Translations under genes and position numbers: made by a program
Shown here: piece after piece, positions 31,037 through 38,115 of the stretch
How positions within the stretch are numbered: the first letter of the stretch is position 1
Layout of the letters: each line of letters begins with the position of its first letter
Assembly (NCBI RefSeq): GCF_003415675.1
Contig: NZ_QFZK01000026.1
Coordinates: forward strand, 1-45,806
Source of the DNA: Rhodoferax lacus
GTDB lineage: Bacteria; Pseudomonadota; Gammaproteobacteria; Burkholderiales; Burkholderiaceae_C
Reading direction: 5' to 3'
DNA: 45,806 bases
Notes under the pieces: generated by a model
The model's input: only the letters and a program-made list of their open reading frames with translations
The model's database searches: none
Told to the model about the DNA's origin: nothing

Positions 31037-31875
31037 GCACCTCATCACGATTCTGGGCGCACTGGACCACGCGCGACTTTGCCAAGGCGCAGGCCTCTGG
31101 CCGCCTGGCGCAGACCATTGCCATCCTGCCGGTGGCGGCCACCGAGCAGCATGGCCCGCACCTGCCCCTGAATGTGGACAGCGCGCTCGTCGACGGTGTG
31201 GTGGCTGCCGCTCTGCCGCATATCGCTGCTGATGTGCCCGCCCTGTTCCTGCCTACGCAAACCACGGGCCTGAGCCCCGAGCACGCCGCCTTTGCCGGCA
31301 CGCTGACCCTCAGCGCAGAGACCACACTCCGCCTGTGGACCGAGCTGGCCGAGAGCGTGGCGGCCAGCGGTGTGAAGAAACTCGTGCTGCTGAATTCCCA
31401 CGGTGGACAGGTCGGTTTGATGGACGTGGTGGCGCGCGACCTGCGCGCGCGCTTGGGGATGCTGGTCTACAGCGTCAACTGGTTTGGCCTGCCGTTGCTG
31501 GCGTCGGATGGCAGCGATGTGAACGCGCTGTTCAGTGCCCACGAACACCGCTTTGGCATCCACGCCGGTGAGATCGAAACCTCGATGATGCTGGCGCTCT
31601 CCCCCGCGCTGGTGCACATGGAGTTGGCGCAGAACTTTGCCTCCACCTCCGAAGACCGCTCCAAGGCGTTCGCGATTCTGGGCAACGGCAAAAGCGCCAA
31701 GCTGGGCTGGCAAATGCAGGACTACAACGCCGTGGGTGCCGTAGGCAACGCAGCCGCTGCCACCGCGGAGAAGGGCCACGCCCTTCTGGACGCCGCAGGC
31801 CGCGCGCTGGCACAGCTGCTGGGGGAGCTGCACCAACTCCCCCTCAGCACACTGGCCAACGCGCCTCAGGCGTAG
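31033..31875 (+). CDS. Creatininase family protein
   Basis: The protein has 280 residues. Metal-binding motifs of the family are present: EQHGPHLPLNVD (E38, H40, H43, D49), LLNSHGG (H122) and HAGEIETS (H176, E179). Family members are metal-dependent amidohydrolases: creatinine amidohydrolase, and steps in cofactor pathways such as mycofactocin (MftE) and FAPy deformylation. Coupling to a B12-type radical SAM gene recalls the MftE/MftC pairing, but no mycofactocin precursor is visible. The end overlaps the convergent phosphatase gene by 10 bases. Confidence 0.85.
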   Translation: MSTSSRFWAHWTTRDFAKAQASGRLAQTIAILPVAATEQHGPHLPLNVDSALVDGVVAAALPHIAADVPALFLPTQTTGLSPEHAAFAGTLTLSAETTLRLWTELAESVAASGVKKLVLLNSHGGQVGLMDVVARDLRARLGMLVYSVNWFGLPLLASDGSDVNALFSAHEHRFGIHAGEIETSMMLALSPALVHMELAQNFASTSEDRSKAFAILGNGKSAKLGWQMQDYNAVGAVGNAAAATAEKGHALLDAAGRALAQLLGELHQLPLSTLANAPQA

Positions 31876-32570
31876 CTAATCCAGTCCGCATACTCGGCGG
31901 TGTCCAGATGCGGCAAGGTGTTGAACGTGTGCAGGGTGTGGCGTTTGGGCGTGAAGGCCAACTCGCTCACAGCCGTGTTGCGCAGGCGCATGTTCAGTTC
32001 CACAAAGGCCTGCGGGCTGCTGCCCAATAGCTGCGCCACGGCCGTGGCAATGGGGCCGCCGCTGCTCACCAGCAAGACGTTGCCGCTGTGCTCGCGGCGC
32101 ACATGGTCCAGTGCTTCCACAATGCCTTGCACAAAGTCTGCATAGCGAGGCATGCCCTGTGGCGCAGCACCGCCTCCGGCCCATTGCTGCAGGCCCTGGC
32201 GCAGCAGCCGGAAGTGTGCGCGGTAGGCCTCGGGGGTGGTGGGTCGTGGCGTCTCTCCGGCGTGCACGCTGCCAATCACCGCCGCGCTGTCGTATTCGTT
32301 CAGGCCCGGCCAGACCGAAGCCTGCAGCTCCTGTGCGGTGGCTGCCGTCCCCGTGGCATCCGCCCCAGTGCGCAGGCCCGCTGCAATGCCCGCCCAGGTT
32401 TGCGCATGGCGTTTCATGCCGCCCACCAGCACCGCCTCAAAGCACAGCCCTTTGGTTGCAAAGTATTCGCCCAGGCGCAGGCTTTGGCGGTGGCCCAGCG
32501 CGCTCAATTGGTCGTAGTCGTCAGCGCCCAGCGAGGCTTGTCCGTGGCGGACCAGATACAAAGTTCCCAT
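31866..32570 (-). CDS. Histidine phosphatase family protein
   Basis: The protein has 234 residues. The catalytic LVRHGQAS (His9) lies at the N-terminus, with the acid/base region WPGLNEYD and the second histidine region VLLVSSGGPIA. The canonical second-His position reads SSGGPI instead of SHGG/SHGGPI, so that histidine is replaced by Ser. That may reduce phosphatase activity or change its chemistry. The product is probably cytosolic; the substrate is unknown. The ATG 32570 is followed by GTLYLVRHG, the typical family start. Confidence 0.85.
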   Translation of the reverse strand: MGTLYLVRHGQASLGADDYDQLSALGHRQSLRLGEYFATKGLCFEAVLVGGMKRHAQTWAGIAAGLRTGADATGTAATAQELQASVWPGLNEYDSAAVIGSVHAGETPRPTTPEAYRAHFRLLRQGLQQWAGGGAAPQGMPRYADFVQGIVEALDHVRREHSGNVLLVSSGGPIATAVAQLLGSSPQAFVELNMRLRNTAVSELAFTPKRHTLHTFNTLPHLDTAEYADWISYA

Positions 32571-32669
32571 GGCCCGACTTTAATTGGGGATGCCACGGCG
32601 ACGCTGTAATGCGGGGGACAATGACATGCATATTCGTCAATACAGCCACGCTTTCACCCACCGTCCACC

Positions 32670-33371
32670 ATGCGCTTTGAAGGCATCATTACCCAATGGA
32701 ACGAAGACAGGGGCTTCGGATTCATAGAGCCCACACTGGGCGGGCAAACCATCTTCGTTCACGCCAGTGCATTGCCGCACAGGATCAAAAATGCACCGTT
32801 GCACCGGGGCGTGAGTTTTGAAGTGGAACTCAACCCGCAGGGCAAGAAGCGCGCACGCAATGTGCTGCTGATTCAAGCGGTGCGGCCCAGGCAAGTGCAA
32901 CGAGAAACGCCATCCGCGAAGCCGGGCTTTGCGGGGTGGCTGGCCATCCCGGTTTTTGCTGTGGTGTACCTGGTCACCGCCCTGGTCTGGCATGTGCCCT
33001 ACCGCGTGGCCCTGGTGTATCTGGGTTGCAGCCTGGCCTGTTGCGTGGCCTATGCACTGGACAAGTCGGCCGCGCAGGCCGGTCGCTGGCGCATCTCTGA
33101 AAACACCTTGTTGATGCTGGGCCTGGCAGGCGGCTGGCCGGGCGCGATTCTGGCCCAGCAACTGTTGCGCCATAAGACCAGCAAGCAGTCTTTTCGTGTC
33201 GCCTTCTGGTTTACCGTGGTGTTGAATGTGGCAGGCTTTGTGGCGCTGGCTTCACCGCAGCTGCGGGGCTTTGACAGTCTGCTGCGTTGGGCATCCACAG
33301 AGCCCGGAAGAAGCGTCAAACAAACAGCCGAGGGTCAAACACAAAGGGCTGACGCTCCAGCACCAGGGTGA
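32670..33371 (+). CDS. Cold-shock domain / DUF1294 membrane protein
   Basis: The protein has 233 residues. The N-terminal cold-shock domain (1-70) has the RNA-binding motifs RGFGFIEP and IFVHASAL. A basic linker is followed by a DUF1294 membrane part with hydrophobic segments: WLAIPVFAVVYLVTALVW, RVALVYLGCSLACCVAYALD, LMLGLAGGWPGAILAQQL and RVAFWFTVVLNVAGFVALA. The RHKTSKQSFR motif is typical of DUF1294. It may tether nucleic-acid binding to the inner membrane. The last ~18 residues overlap the antiparallel RES gene by 56 bases. Confidence 0.85.
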   Translation: MRFEGIITQWNEDRGFGFIEPTLGGQTIFVHASALPHRIKNAPLHRGVSFEVELNPQGKKRARNVLLIQAVRPRQVQRETPSAKPGFAGWLAIPVFAVVYLVTALVWHVPYRVALVYLGCSLACCVAYALDKSAAQAGRWRISENTLLMLGLAGGWPGAILAQQLLRHKTSKQSFRVAFWFTVVLNVAGFVALASPQLRGFDSLLRWASTEPGRSVKQTAEGQTQRADAPAPG

Positions 33372-33795
33372 TGGTGCCGTAGTCCGGATGCGCCGGGTTG
33401 AGCAGCAGGTTGCGCTCGGATGGTTCCACGTAAGAAGGCACCCACAGGCCCAGGCTGACGCCACTGGTCAGCCACTGCATACCCAGGGACTGGGCGCTCG
33501 CTTCGTCGGTACGCCAGTCGGCTTGCAGGCCCCAGTCCGGCGCGTCCAGCAGCGTGGCCGTGTCTGGAATCTCCAGTCGCATCAGGGCCTGATTTTTGGG
33601 GGTGGCGCCGTTGCAGTGCACGCGCTTTTCCAGCTGGCACAGGGCCCGGCTGGAGCCCGCGTACACCATCTGCAACAGGCCTTTGGTATGCCAGCGGCCA
33701 TGCCCCAAGGTGGAGCCCAAACCCAGGGCGCTGAGTAGCTGCCCCAGGGCGGGCGCCGGATGTTCGCAATAGCCAATACGCCAGACGGCCGTCAA
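33316..33795 (-). CDS. RES-domain toxin (NAD+-degrading toxin family)
   Basis: The protein has 159 residues. The RES core includes VWRI (Arg6), GHGRWHTKG (Arg34), the MVYAGSS strand (Tyr45), ALCQLEKRVH (Glu56) and the downstream serine/asparagine region YVEPSERNLLLNP. RES toxins such as MbcT, Res and ParT break down NAD+ or modify proteins and stop growth. The expected Arg-x-Tyr-x-Glu arrangement is present, so the toxin looks intact. Its ATG overlaps the antitoxin stop by 4 bases, the usual antitoxin-first order. The 3' end overlaps the opposite DUF1294 gene. Confidence 0.88.
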   Translation of the reverse strand: MTAVWRIGYCEHPAPALGQLLSALGLGSTLGHGRWHTKGLLQMVYAGSSRALCQLEKRVHCNGATPKNQALMRLEIPDTATLLDAPDWGLQADWRTDEASAQSLGMQWLTSGVSLGLWVPSYVEPSERNLLLNPAHPDYGTITLVLERQPFVFDPRLFV

Positions 33796-34307
33796 ACCAC
33801 ACCGCCGTATTTCACGGCCACCAGAATGTCTTTGGCGCGTTGCGCGCCGAACGAGGTTTTGGCCGCCTGCAGGGGGCTCTCGCCGTCCAGCATGGGGTGG
33901 GGTTTGCGCAGCCAGTTGGCCGCGTCTTCATCGGACTCAAAGGTGTCGCTGGCCATCTCGTCTAGCTCCAAGAGGCGCAGCACGCCCTCGGCCGAATGCA
34001 TGGGCAGCAGCTGGTCCTTGGCAGCGCGGCGGCTGACGGTGGTGCGGTCCAGGTCCAGGTAATCCACCACCTGGCCCTTGCCCACGCCCAGGTAGTCGCT
34101 CAGCGGCCCTATGGCTTTGCTGGAGATGCCGTTTTTGACAATGCGGTAGGCACTGCTGCTGTTGAGCCCCAGTAACTTGCCCTTCACGCTCACGCGTGCT
34201 GTGGAGGGTGCGGCCTTGGGGGCGTCCACGATGTAGCGCCAGACCTGCTCGCGGGCTTCCAGTCGGGTGACCAGAGGGGCTTGTGTGAAAGGGTTTGCGG
34301 TAGTCAT
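33792..34307 (-). CDS. Xre/MbcA/ParS-type antitoxin (DUF2384)
   Basis: The protein has 171 residues. The N-terminal half contains a DNA-binding helical region (KLLGLNSSSAYRIVKNGISS, LSDYLGVGKGQ) and a Thr/Arg-rich helix (DLDRTTVSRRAAK). The C-terminal toxin-binding DUF2384 segment includes LLELDEMASDTFESDEDAAN, WLRKPHPMLDGESPL and DILVAVKYGGVV. It neutralises the RES toxin and should autoregulate the pair. The ATG 34307 starts immediately after an inverted repeat, with no Shine-Dalgarno, so the mRNA is probably leaderless. Confidence 0.88.
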   Translation of the reverse strand: MTTANPFTQAPLVTRLEAREQVWRYIVDAPKAAPSTARVSVKGKLLGLNSSSAYRIVKNGISSKAIGPLSDYLGVGKGQVVDYLDLDRTTVSRRAAKDQLLPMHSAEGVLRLLELDEMASDTFESDEDAANWLRKPHPMLDGESPLQAAKTSFGAQRAKDILVAVKYGGVV

Positions 34308-34343
34308 GTTGCAATTACATCACGACAATGATTCATTTGCAAC
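34308..34343 (-). promoter_or_regulatory. Promoter/operator of the Xre-RES module
   Basis: On the minus strand TTGCAA (34342-34337) and TGTAAT (34319-34314) form a -35/-10 pair with a 17-base spacer. Inverted repeats GTTGCAA (34308-34314) and TTGCAAC (34337-34343) overlap these boxes, separated by 22 bases, and suit an Xre repressor. Transcription would begin around 34307-34308, at the antitoxin ATG, giving a leaderless mRNA. Confidence 0.7.
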
Positions 34344-34346
34344 AAG

Positions 34347-34365
34347 CCCGGCTGGGCCATCCGGG
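34347..34365 (-). terminator. Weak terminator-like hairpin after MATE gene
   Basis: On the minus strand CCCGG (34365-34361) pairs with CCGGG (34351-34347) across a 9-base loop, followed by CTTGTT. It starts five bases after the MATE stop and runs into the toxin-antitoxin promoter. The stem is short, so read-through is likely. Confidence 0.35.
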
Positions 34366-34370
34366 GGGCA

Positions 34371-35825
34371 TTAGGGCGCTGCCGTGGCCGCGCCCAGCCT
34401 GCGCGTCAGCCGCAGCGCTGTCAGCAGGGCCAGCGTGCCAAAGATGATCAGCCCCGCGCCCTGGCCTGCCATCACCTGCACCGGGCCGTATTGCGCCCCC
34501 CACAGGGCAAAGGGAATGGTGCCCAGCGTGGCGCGGGCCCAGTTGAAGCCGGTGGACCACAAGGGGCGCCCCAGGTTGTTGAAGGCGGTGTTGGCCACAA
34601 ACAGTGCGCCGGCAAAAAAGAAGCTGGCGCACACCCAGCTGCAAAAGGCATGCACCATCTCGGCGGCTACGCCTTCGAGCGAGAAGGCGCGGATCAGGGG
34701 CCCCTGCAGCAGGGCCAGCAGCAGCCAGGCCGTGCCCACCGCCAGCAGCATGAACCACACGCTGGCGCGCATGCATTCGCGTACCCGGGCAAACTGCCCG
34801 GCACCCAGGTTTTGCGAAAGGATGGGGCCCACCGCGCCGCTGAGCGAATAGATCAGCCCAAAGGCCACGGGCGTCACCCGGTCAATGGTGGCCTGGCCTG
34901 CCACGGCCGACGCGCCAAACTGCGCCACGCTGTGGGTGACAAAGGCTGCACCCACCGGAGTGGCCAGGTTGGTGAGCACGGCCGGGCCGGCAATGGCGGC
35001 CAGGGTGCGCGCATCCGCTGCCAGGTGTGCGCGCTCCACAGCCCCGAGCAACTGGTGCACACGCCACACCCCATGCAGGCCGATCACCACCATCAGCGTG
35101 CGGGACATCACGGCCACGATGGCTGCGCCATCCAGCCCCAGGCCAAAGGCAAAGATAAACAAAGGATCCAGGCAGGCTGTGGACAAGGCGGCCGACAGCG
35201 TCACCAGCATGGAGCGCCGCGCATCCCCTACGGAGCGCAGCAGGGCCGAACTGGCCATGCCCAGGCCCAAAAAGGGGAGGGACGGCATGGTGATCGTCAG
35301 GTAACGCTGGGCCAGCCGCGCCACCTCACCGGTGGCACCCAATGCCGTCAGCAGCGGATGCAAAAAGAGCACCGTGCCCAGCCCCAGAACGGCGGTAATC
35401 CCCACCATGATCAGCAGGCTGTGCGTGGCCATGCGGCGCGCACGGACTAGCTGGTTCTCACCAATCAGGCGCGCCACGCAGGCGGTGATACCAATCATCA
35501 TGCCGATGCAGATGGAGGTATGAAAAAAGGCCACCACACCCGCAAAACCCACGGCCGCAGCAATCTGCTTTTCGCCCAAGAGCGAGATGTAGAACAGGTT
35601 GATCAGGTCCACCGCAAACACTGCCACCAAACCAATGGCGCCGGTGCCCGCCATCACCACCACGTGGCGCAACAGTGAGCCGCTTAAAAAGCGGGCAGCC
35701 GGTGCCGCCGGGGTATTGGCGGGTCGAGCTGCCGGGGCAGCTCGGGCTGGGGTGGAGGCGTCGGTTGGGCTGGGCATGAAGTGCTGGAGTGTGTCACGAA
35801 TGGGCGGGCTGCGGGTCGGCTTCAT
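34371..35825 (-). CDS. MATE family efflux transporter
   Basis: The protein has 484 residues and about twelve hydrophobic segments. After a disordered Ala/Pro-rich N-terminus (~45 residues) the helices start at LLRHVVVMAGTGAIGLVAVF. MATE features include GMASSALLRSVGDARRSM, AGQATIDRVTP and GAVGPILSQNLGAGQF. MATE proteins export organic cations and metabolites with H+ or Na+. The ATG at 35825 overlaps the hom stop by 4 bases (ATGA), so translation is coupled; an alternative start at 35777 would lose this. Its place after hom and the threonine-type leader suggests export of an amino-acid-pathway compound, which is inference. Confidence 0.88.
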   Translation of the reverse strand: MKPTRSPPIRDTLQHFMPSPTDASTPARAAPAARPANTPAAPAARFLSGSLLRHVVVMAGTGAIGLVAVFAVDLINLFYISLLGEKQIAAAVGFAGVVAFFHTSICIGMMIGITACVARLIGENQLVRARRMATHSLLIMVGITAVLGLGTVLFLHPLLTALGATGEVARLAQRYLTITMPSLPFLGLGMASSALLRSVGDARRSMLVTLSAALSTACLDPLFIFAFGLGLDGAAIVAVMSRTLMVVIGLHGVWRVHQLLGAVERAHLAADARTLAAIAGPAVLTNLATPVGAAFVTHSVAQFGASAVAGQATIDRVTPVAFGLIYSLSGAVGPILSQNLGAGQFARVRECMRASVWFMLLAVGTAWLLLALLQGPLIRAFSLEGVAAEMVHAFCSWVCASFFFAGALFVANTAFNNLGRPLWSTGFNWARATLGTIPFALWGAQYGPVQVMAGQGAGLIIFGTLALLTALRLTRRLGAATAAP

Positions 35826-37150
35826 TCCAGCGTTTCCACCCGCACGGCGCGGACCTTTCCTTGCACAGCTGGCAACTGCTCCAGGCTGACCAGCGCCCGG
35901 CGCAGTGCGGCATATGCAACGGGTTGCGTCAGCACCACATGGTGGGCGCTGTGGTCGGGCTGCGCGTAGCGCCCGTATATGCGCGCCTGCAGGCCAAACC
36001 GCGCCAGGGTGCGCAGCAAGGCGCGCTCTGCTGTCGGCGTGGCGCTACAGATGATGCGCAGGTACCAGGCGCTGGTGGTGTCGGCCATGGGCCTGAGCGG
36101 CAGGTCCGCCATGGCGTGGCTTTGGAAGGCCCGGTGCGGCACGCGCTCAGAGGGGTCGCAGGCCGCGCTGCGGGCCACATCCACCAGGTCGGCAATCACG
36201 GCCGATGCCGTTTGCTCGGACCCTGCGCCCGCGCCGTAGTACAGCGTGGTGCCGCTGGCGTCGCCATGCACCATGACTGCATTCATGGAGCCGTCCACCC
36301 CTGCCAGCAAATGGTCGCTACGCAACAGCGCCGGATGCACGCGCACCTCCACACTGTGGTCATGGCGCCTTGCCACGCCCAGCAATTTGATGCGGTAGCC
36401 CAGTGCCTCGGCACACGCCAGGTCGACTGCCTCCAGCTCCGTGATGCCCTCGGTGTGCACCTCGGCAAAGGGAACCTGGGTGCCAAAGGCGTTGGCAGCG
36501 AGCAGGCATAGCTTGTGCGCCGCATCGGTGCCCTCCACATCGAAGCGCGGGTCGGCCTCGGCAAAGCCTTGGTCCTGCGCGTCCTTCAGGGCATTGGCAT
36601 AACCAATGCCCTTGCTGCCCATCTCGGTCAGGATGAAATTGCTGGTGCCGTTGACGATGCCCGCCACCCACGCGATGCGGTTGGCCACCAGCCCCTCGCG
36701 CAGCGCCTTGATGATGGGGATGCTCACGGCCACCGCAGCCTCATAGGCCACGATCACCCCACGGGCCTCGGCCGCAGCGAAGATTTCCGCGCCATGCTCG
36801 GCCAGCAAGGCCTTGTTGGCCGTGACCACATGTTTGCCGTTGGCGATGGCCTGCAACACCAGTTCGCGCGCCAGCGTGGTGCCGCCCATAACTTCCACCA
36901 CCACATCGATGTCTGCCCTGTTGACGAGATCGAAAGGGTCAGTGGTCAGCGCGACTGCGCCGCCGACGATGCGCCTGGCCCGCTCCAAATCGCGTACCGC
37001 CACGGCCACAATTTCCATCGGCCTGCCGCTGCGGGCCACGATGTCCCGCTGGTTGCGCGTGAGCACGCGCCAGGTGCCCGCGCCCACTGTGCCCAGGCCC
37101 AGCATGCCAATGCGCAGGGGTGGCAGGGCGACCGAATAGTTATGCAACAT
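35822..37150 (-). CDS. hom: Homoserine dehydrogenase
   Basis: This 442-residue cytosolic NAD(P)-dependent enzyme turns aspartate semialdehyde into homoserine for threonine, isoleucine and methionine. The Rossmann motif GMLGLGTVGAG (15-25) is followed by VVTANKALLAEHG and GIVNGTSNFILTEM. The substrate/catalytic region FDVEGTDAAHKL comes next. A C-terminal ACT-like domain (WYLRIICSATPTAERALL) is expected to bind threonine. The start ATG 37150 has GGAGAG 5 bases upstream; a longer frame runs into the leader and is not used. A threonine-type attenuator precedes it. thrC is not adjacent; a MATE gene takes that place, and another hom could exist elsewhere. Confidence 0.93.
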   Translation of the reverse strand: MLHNYSVALPPLRIGMLGLGTVGAGTWRVLTRNQRDIVARSGRPMEIVAVAVRDLERARRIVGGAVALTTDPFDLVNRADIDVVVEVMGGTTLARELVLQAIANGKHVVTANKALLAEHGAEIFAAAEARGVIVAYEAAVAVSIPIIKALREGLVANRIAWVAGIVNGTSNFILTEMGSKGIGYANALKDAQDQGFAEADPRFDVEGTDAAHKLCLLAANAFGTQVPFAEVHTEGITELEAVDLACAEALGYRIKLLGVARRHDHSVEVRVHPALLRSDHLLAGVDGSMNAVMVHGDASGTTLYYGAGAGSEQTASAVIADLVDVARSAACDPSERVPHRAFQSHAMADLPLRPMADTTSAWYLRIICSATPTAERALLRTLARFGLQARIYGRYAQPDHSAHHVVLTQPVAYAALRRALVSLEQLPAVQGKVRAVRVETLE

Positions 37151-37254
37151 GAAACTCTCCAAACAAATGACAAGCCAGCTGCCTTTGCTGGTTTTGTTCG
37201 AAGTGACACCACCAGGCAGCCGGAACGGCCACCTGCACGCCGTCAGGTGACCGT
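37151..37254 (-). promoter_or_regulatory. Threonine/isoleucine attenuator upstream of hom
   Basis: Minus-strand RNA between leader stop and hom ATG can form competing structures. Antiterminator: CCGGCTGCC (37223-37215) with GGCAGCTGG (37183-37175), extended by TGGT (37214-37211) with ACCA (37192-37189). Terminator-like: CCAGC (37191-37187) with GCTGG (37179-37175), followed by CTTGTCATTTGTTTG. Thr-codon segment ACCACCA (37269-37263) can pair with TGGTGGT (37214-37208), blocking the antiterminator. An 11-bp hairpin spans the leader stop codon (37254-37244 / 37235-37225). Ribosome stalling at Thr codons would favour antitermination. The terminator stem is short and its T-run interrupted, the weakest point. 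Confidence 0.7.
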
Positions 37255-37362
37255 GCTGGTAATGGTGGTAATGCGTGCGCCCAATTCCCGTGGGTAAGCG
37301 GGCGCAACGCCACAGGCCATGGGGATGGCGAGGGCGGATGTTGCTGGGAATGGGCACTGCAT
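37243..37362 (-). CDS. hom leader peptide (Thr/Ile-rich, attenuation)
   Basis: The 39-codon frame ends in ITTITSTVT-stop, so five of the last eight codons are Thr, with two Ile and one Val in the final nine. This is like E. coli thrL, whose Thr/Ile run senses charged tRNA. Starts: ATG 37362, six bases after a TACACT -10-like box (possible leaderless start), or ATG 37320, giving 25 residues. Neither has a Shine-Dalgarno. The stop lies inside an 11-bp hairpin. The part before the Thr run is Ala/Pro-rich and unremarkable. Confidence 0.68.
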   Translation of the reverse strand: MQCPFPATSALAIPMACGVAPAYPRELGARITTITSTVT

Positions 37363-37368
37363 GGGAAC

Positions 37369-37377
37369 AGTGTAGCA
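37369..37377 (-). promoter_or_regulatory. Putative promoter of the hom leader (extended -10)
   Basis: On the minus strand TGC-TACACT (37377-37369) is an extended -10-like sequence with no good -35. Initiation would fall near 37362-37363, at the ATG of the longer leader. It is the best candidate in 37363-37440, but it is weak. Confidence 0.4.
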
Positions 37378-37439
37378 AAGCGATGGTGTGCTGGCCCGCT
37401 GAAAAGCTGACCCGCACCACGCCGTCAGCCGCTCAGCGG

Positions 37440-37467
37440 TTGCCCTTTTTGCCTGCCTGCCTATGAT
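37440..37467 (+). promoter_or_regulatory. Promoter of the methyltransferase gene
   Basis: TTGCCC (37440-37445) and TATGAT (37462-37467), spaced by 16 bases, form a plausible sigma-70 promoter. The predicted start near 37474 gives a ~36-base leader with AAGGA before the ATG. It is divergent from the hom leader promoter; the two start sites are about 110 bases apart. Confidence 0.55.
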
Positions 37468-37509
37468 GGTTTGGGCGACAGCTTCCATCGAAAAACTACA
37501 AGGACCAGC

Positions 37510-38103
37510 ATGAAAAAATTTTTGCACGTGGGCTGTGGCCCCATGGATAAAACCGGGCTCAAGGGCTTTGCCGGGGCGGACTGGCAGGAGGTGCGCTTTG
37601 ACATCGACAAGAGCGTCAACCCCGATATCGAGGGCAGTCTGGTCGATATGTCCAAGGTAGAAAGCAGCTCGGTGGATGCCATCTATTCGGCCCACAACCT
37701 GGAGCACATCTATCCGCATGAAGTGCCTGCGGCCCTGGCCGAGTTTTGCCGGGTGCTCAAGCCCGATGGCATGGTGGTCATCACCTGCCCAGACCTGCAA
37801 AGCGTGTGTGCGCAAGTGACCAACAACCGCTTGCTCGAGCCCCTCTACGGGTCACCATCGGGCCCCATCAGCGCCATTGACATTCTGTATGGACACCGGG
37901 GTTACATGGCCCAGGGCAACCTCTACATGGCGCACAAGGGCGGCTTCACGCTGGACTCCCTGAAGGACAGCTTGCTCACGGCTGGCTTTGCCAAGGCCAT
38001 TGGCGCACGTCGCCCTCTGGCTTTTGATGTGTGGATGCTGGCCGCCAAGCAAGAGCTGCCGGACGCGCAGCTGCAGGAGCTGGCGCAGGCGTTCCTGCCC
38101 TGA
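37510..38103 (+). CDS. SAM-dependent methyltransferase (class I)
   Basis: The protein has 197 residues. Motif I is reduced but readable as FLHVGCGPMDK, followed by an acidic residue in RFDIDKS. The mid motif VDAIYSAHNLEHIYPHEV and FCRVLKPDGMVVITCPDL (post-motif strand) are typical of the Methyltransf_11-like fold. The substrate is unknown. The ATG 37510 has AAGGA upstream; further in-frame codons upstream add an unlikely prefix. The gene stands alone, divergent from hom and convergent with the racemase gene 12 bases away. Confidence 0.82.
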   Translation: MKKFLHVGCGPMDKTGLKGFAGADWQEVRFDIDKSVNPDIEGSLVDMSKVESSSVDAIYSAHNLEHIYPHEVPAALAEFCRVLKPDGMVVITCPDLQSVCAQVTNNRLLEPLYGSPSGPISAIDILYGHRGYMAQGNLYMAHKGGFTLDSLKDSLLTAGFAKAIGARRPLAFDVWMLAAKQELPDAQLQELAQAFLP

Positions 38104-38115
38104 CAGGCGCCGCTC

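Noticed and set aside
37363..37815. Upstream extension of the hom leader frame to about 190 codons
   Set aside because: The extension runs antisense to the methyltransferase gene. A promoter-like sequence and two ATGs near the Thr run make a short peptide far more likely.
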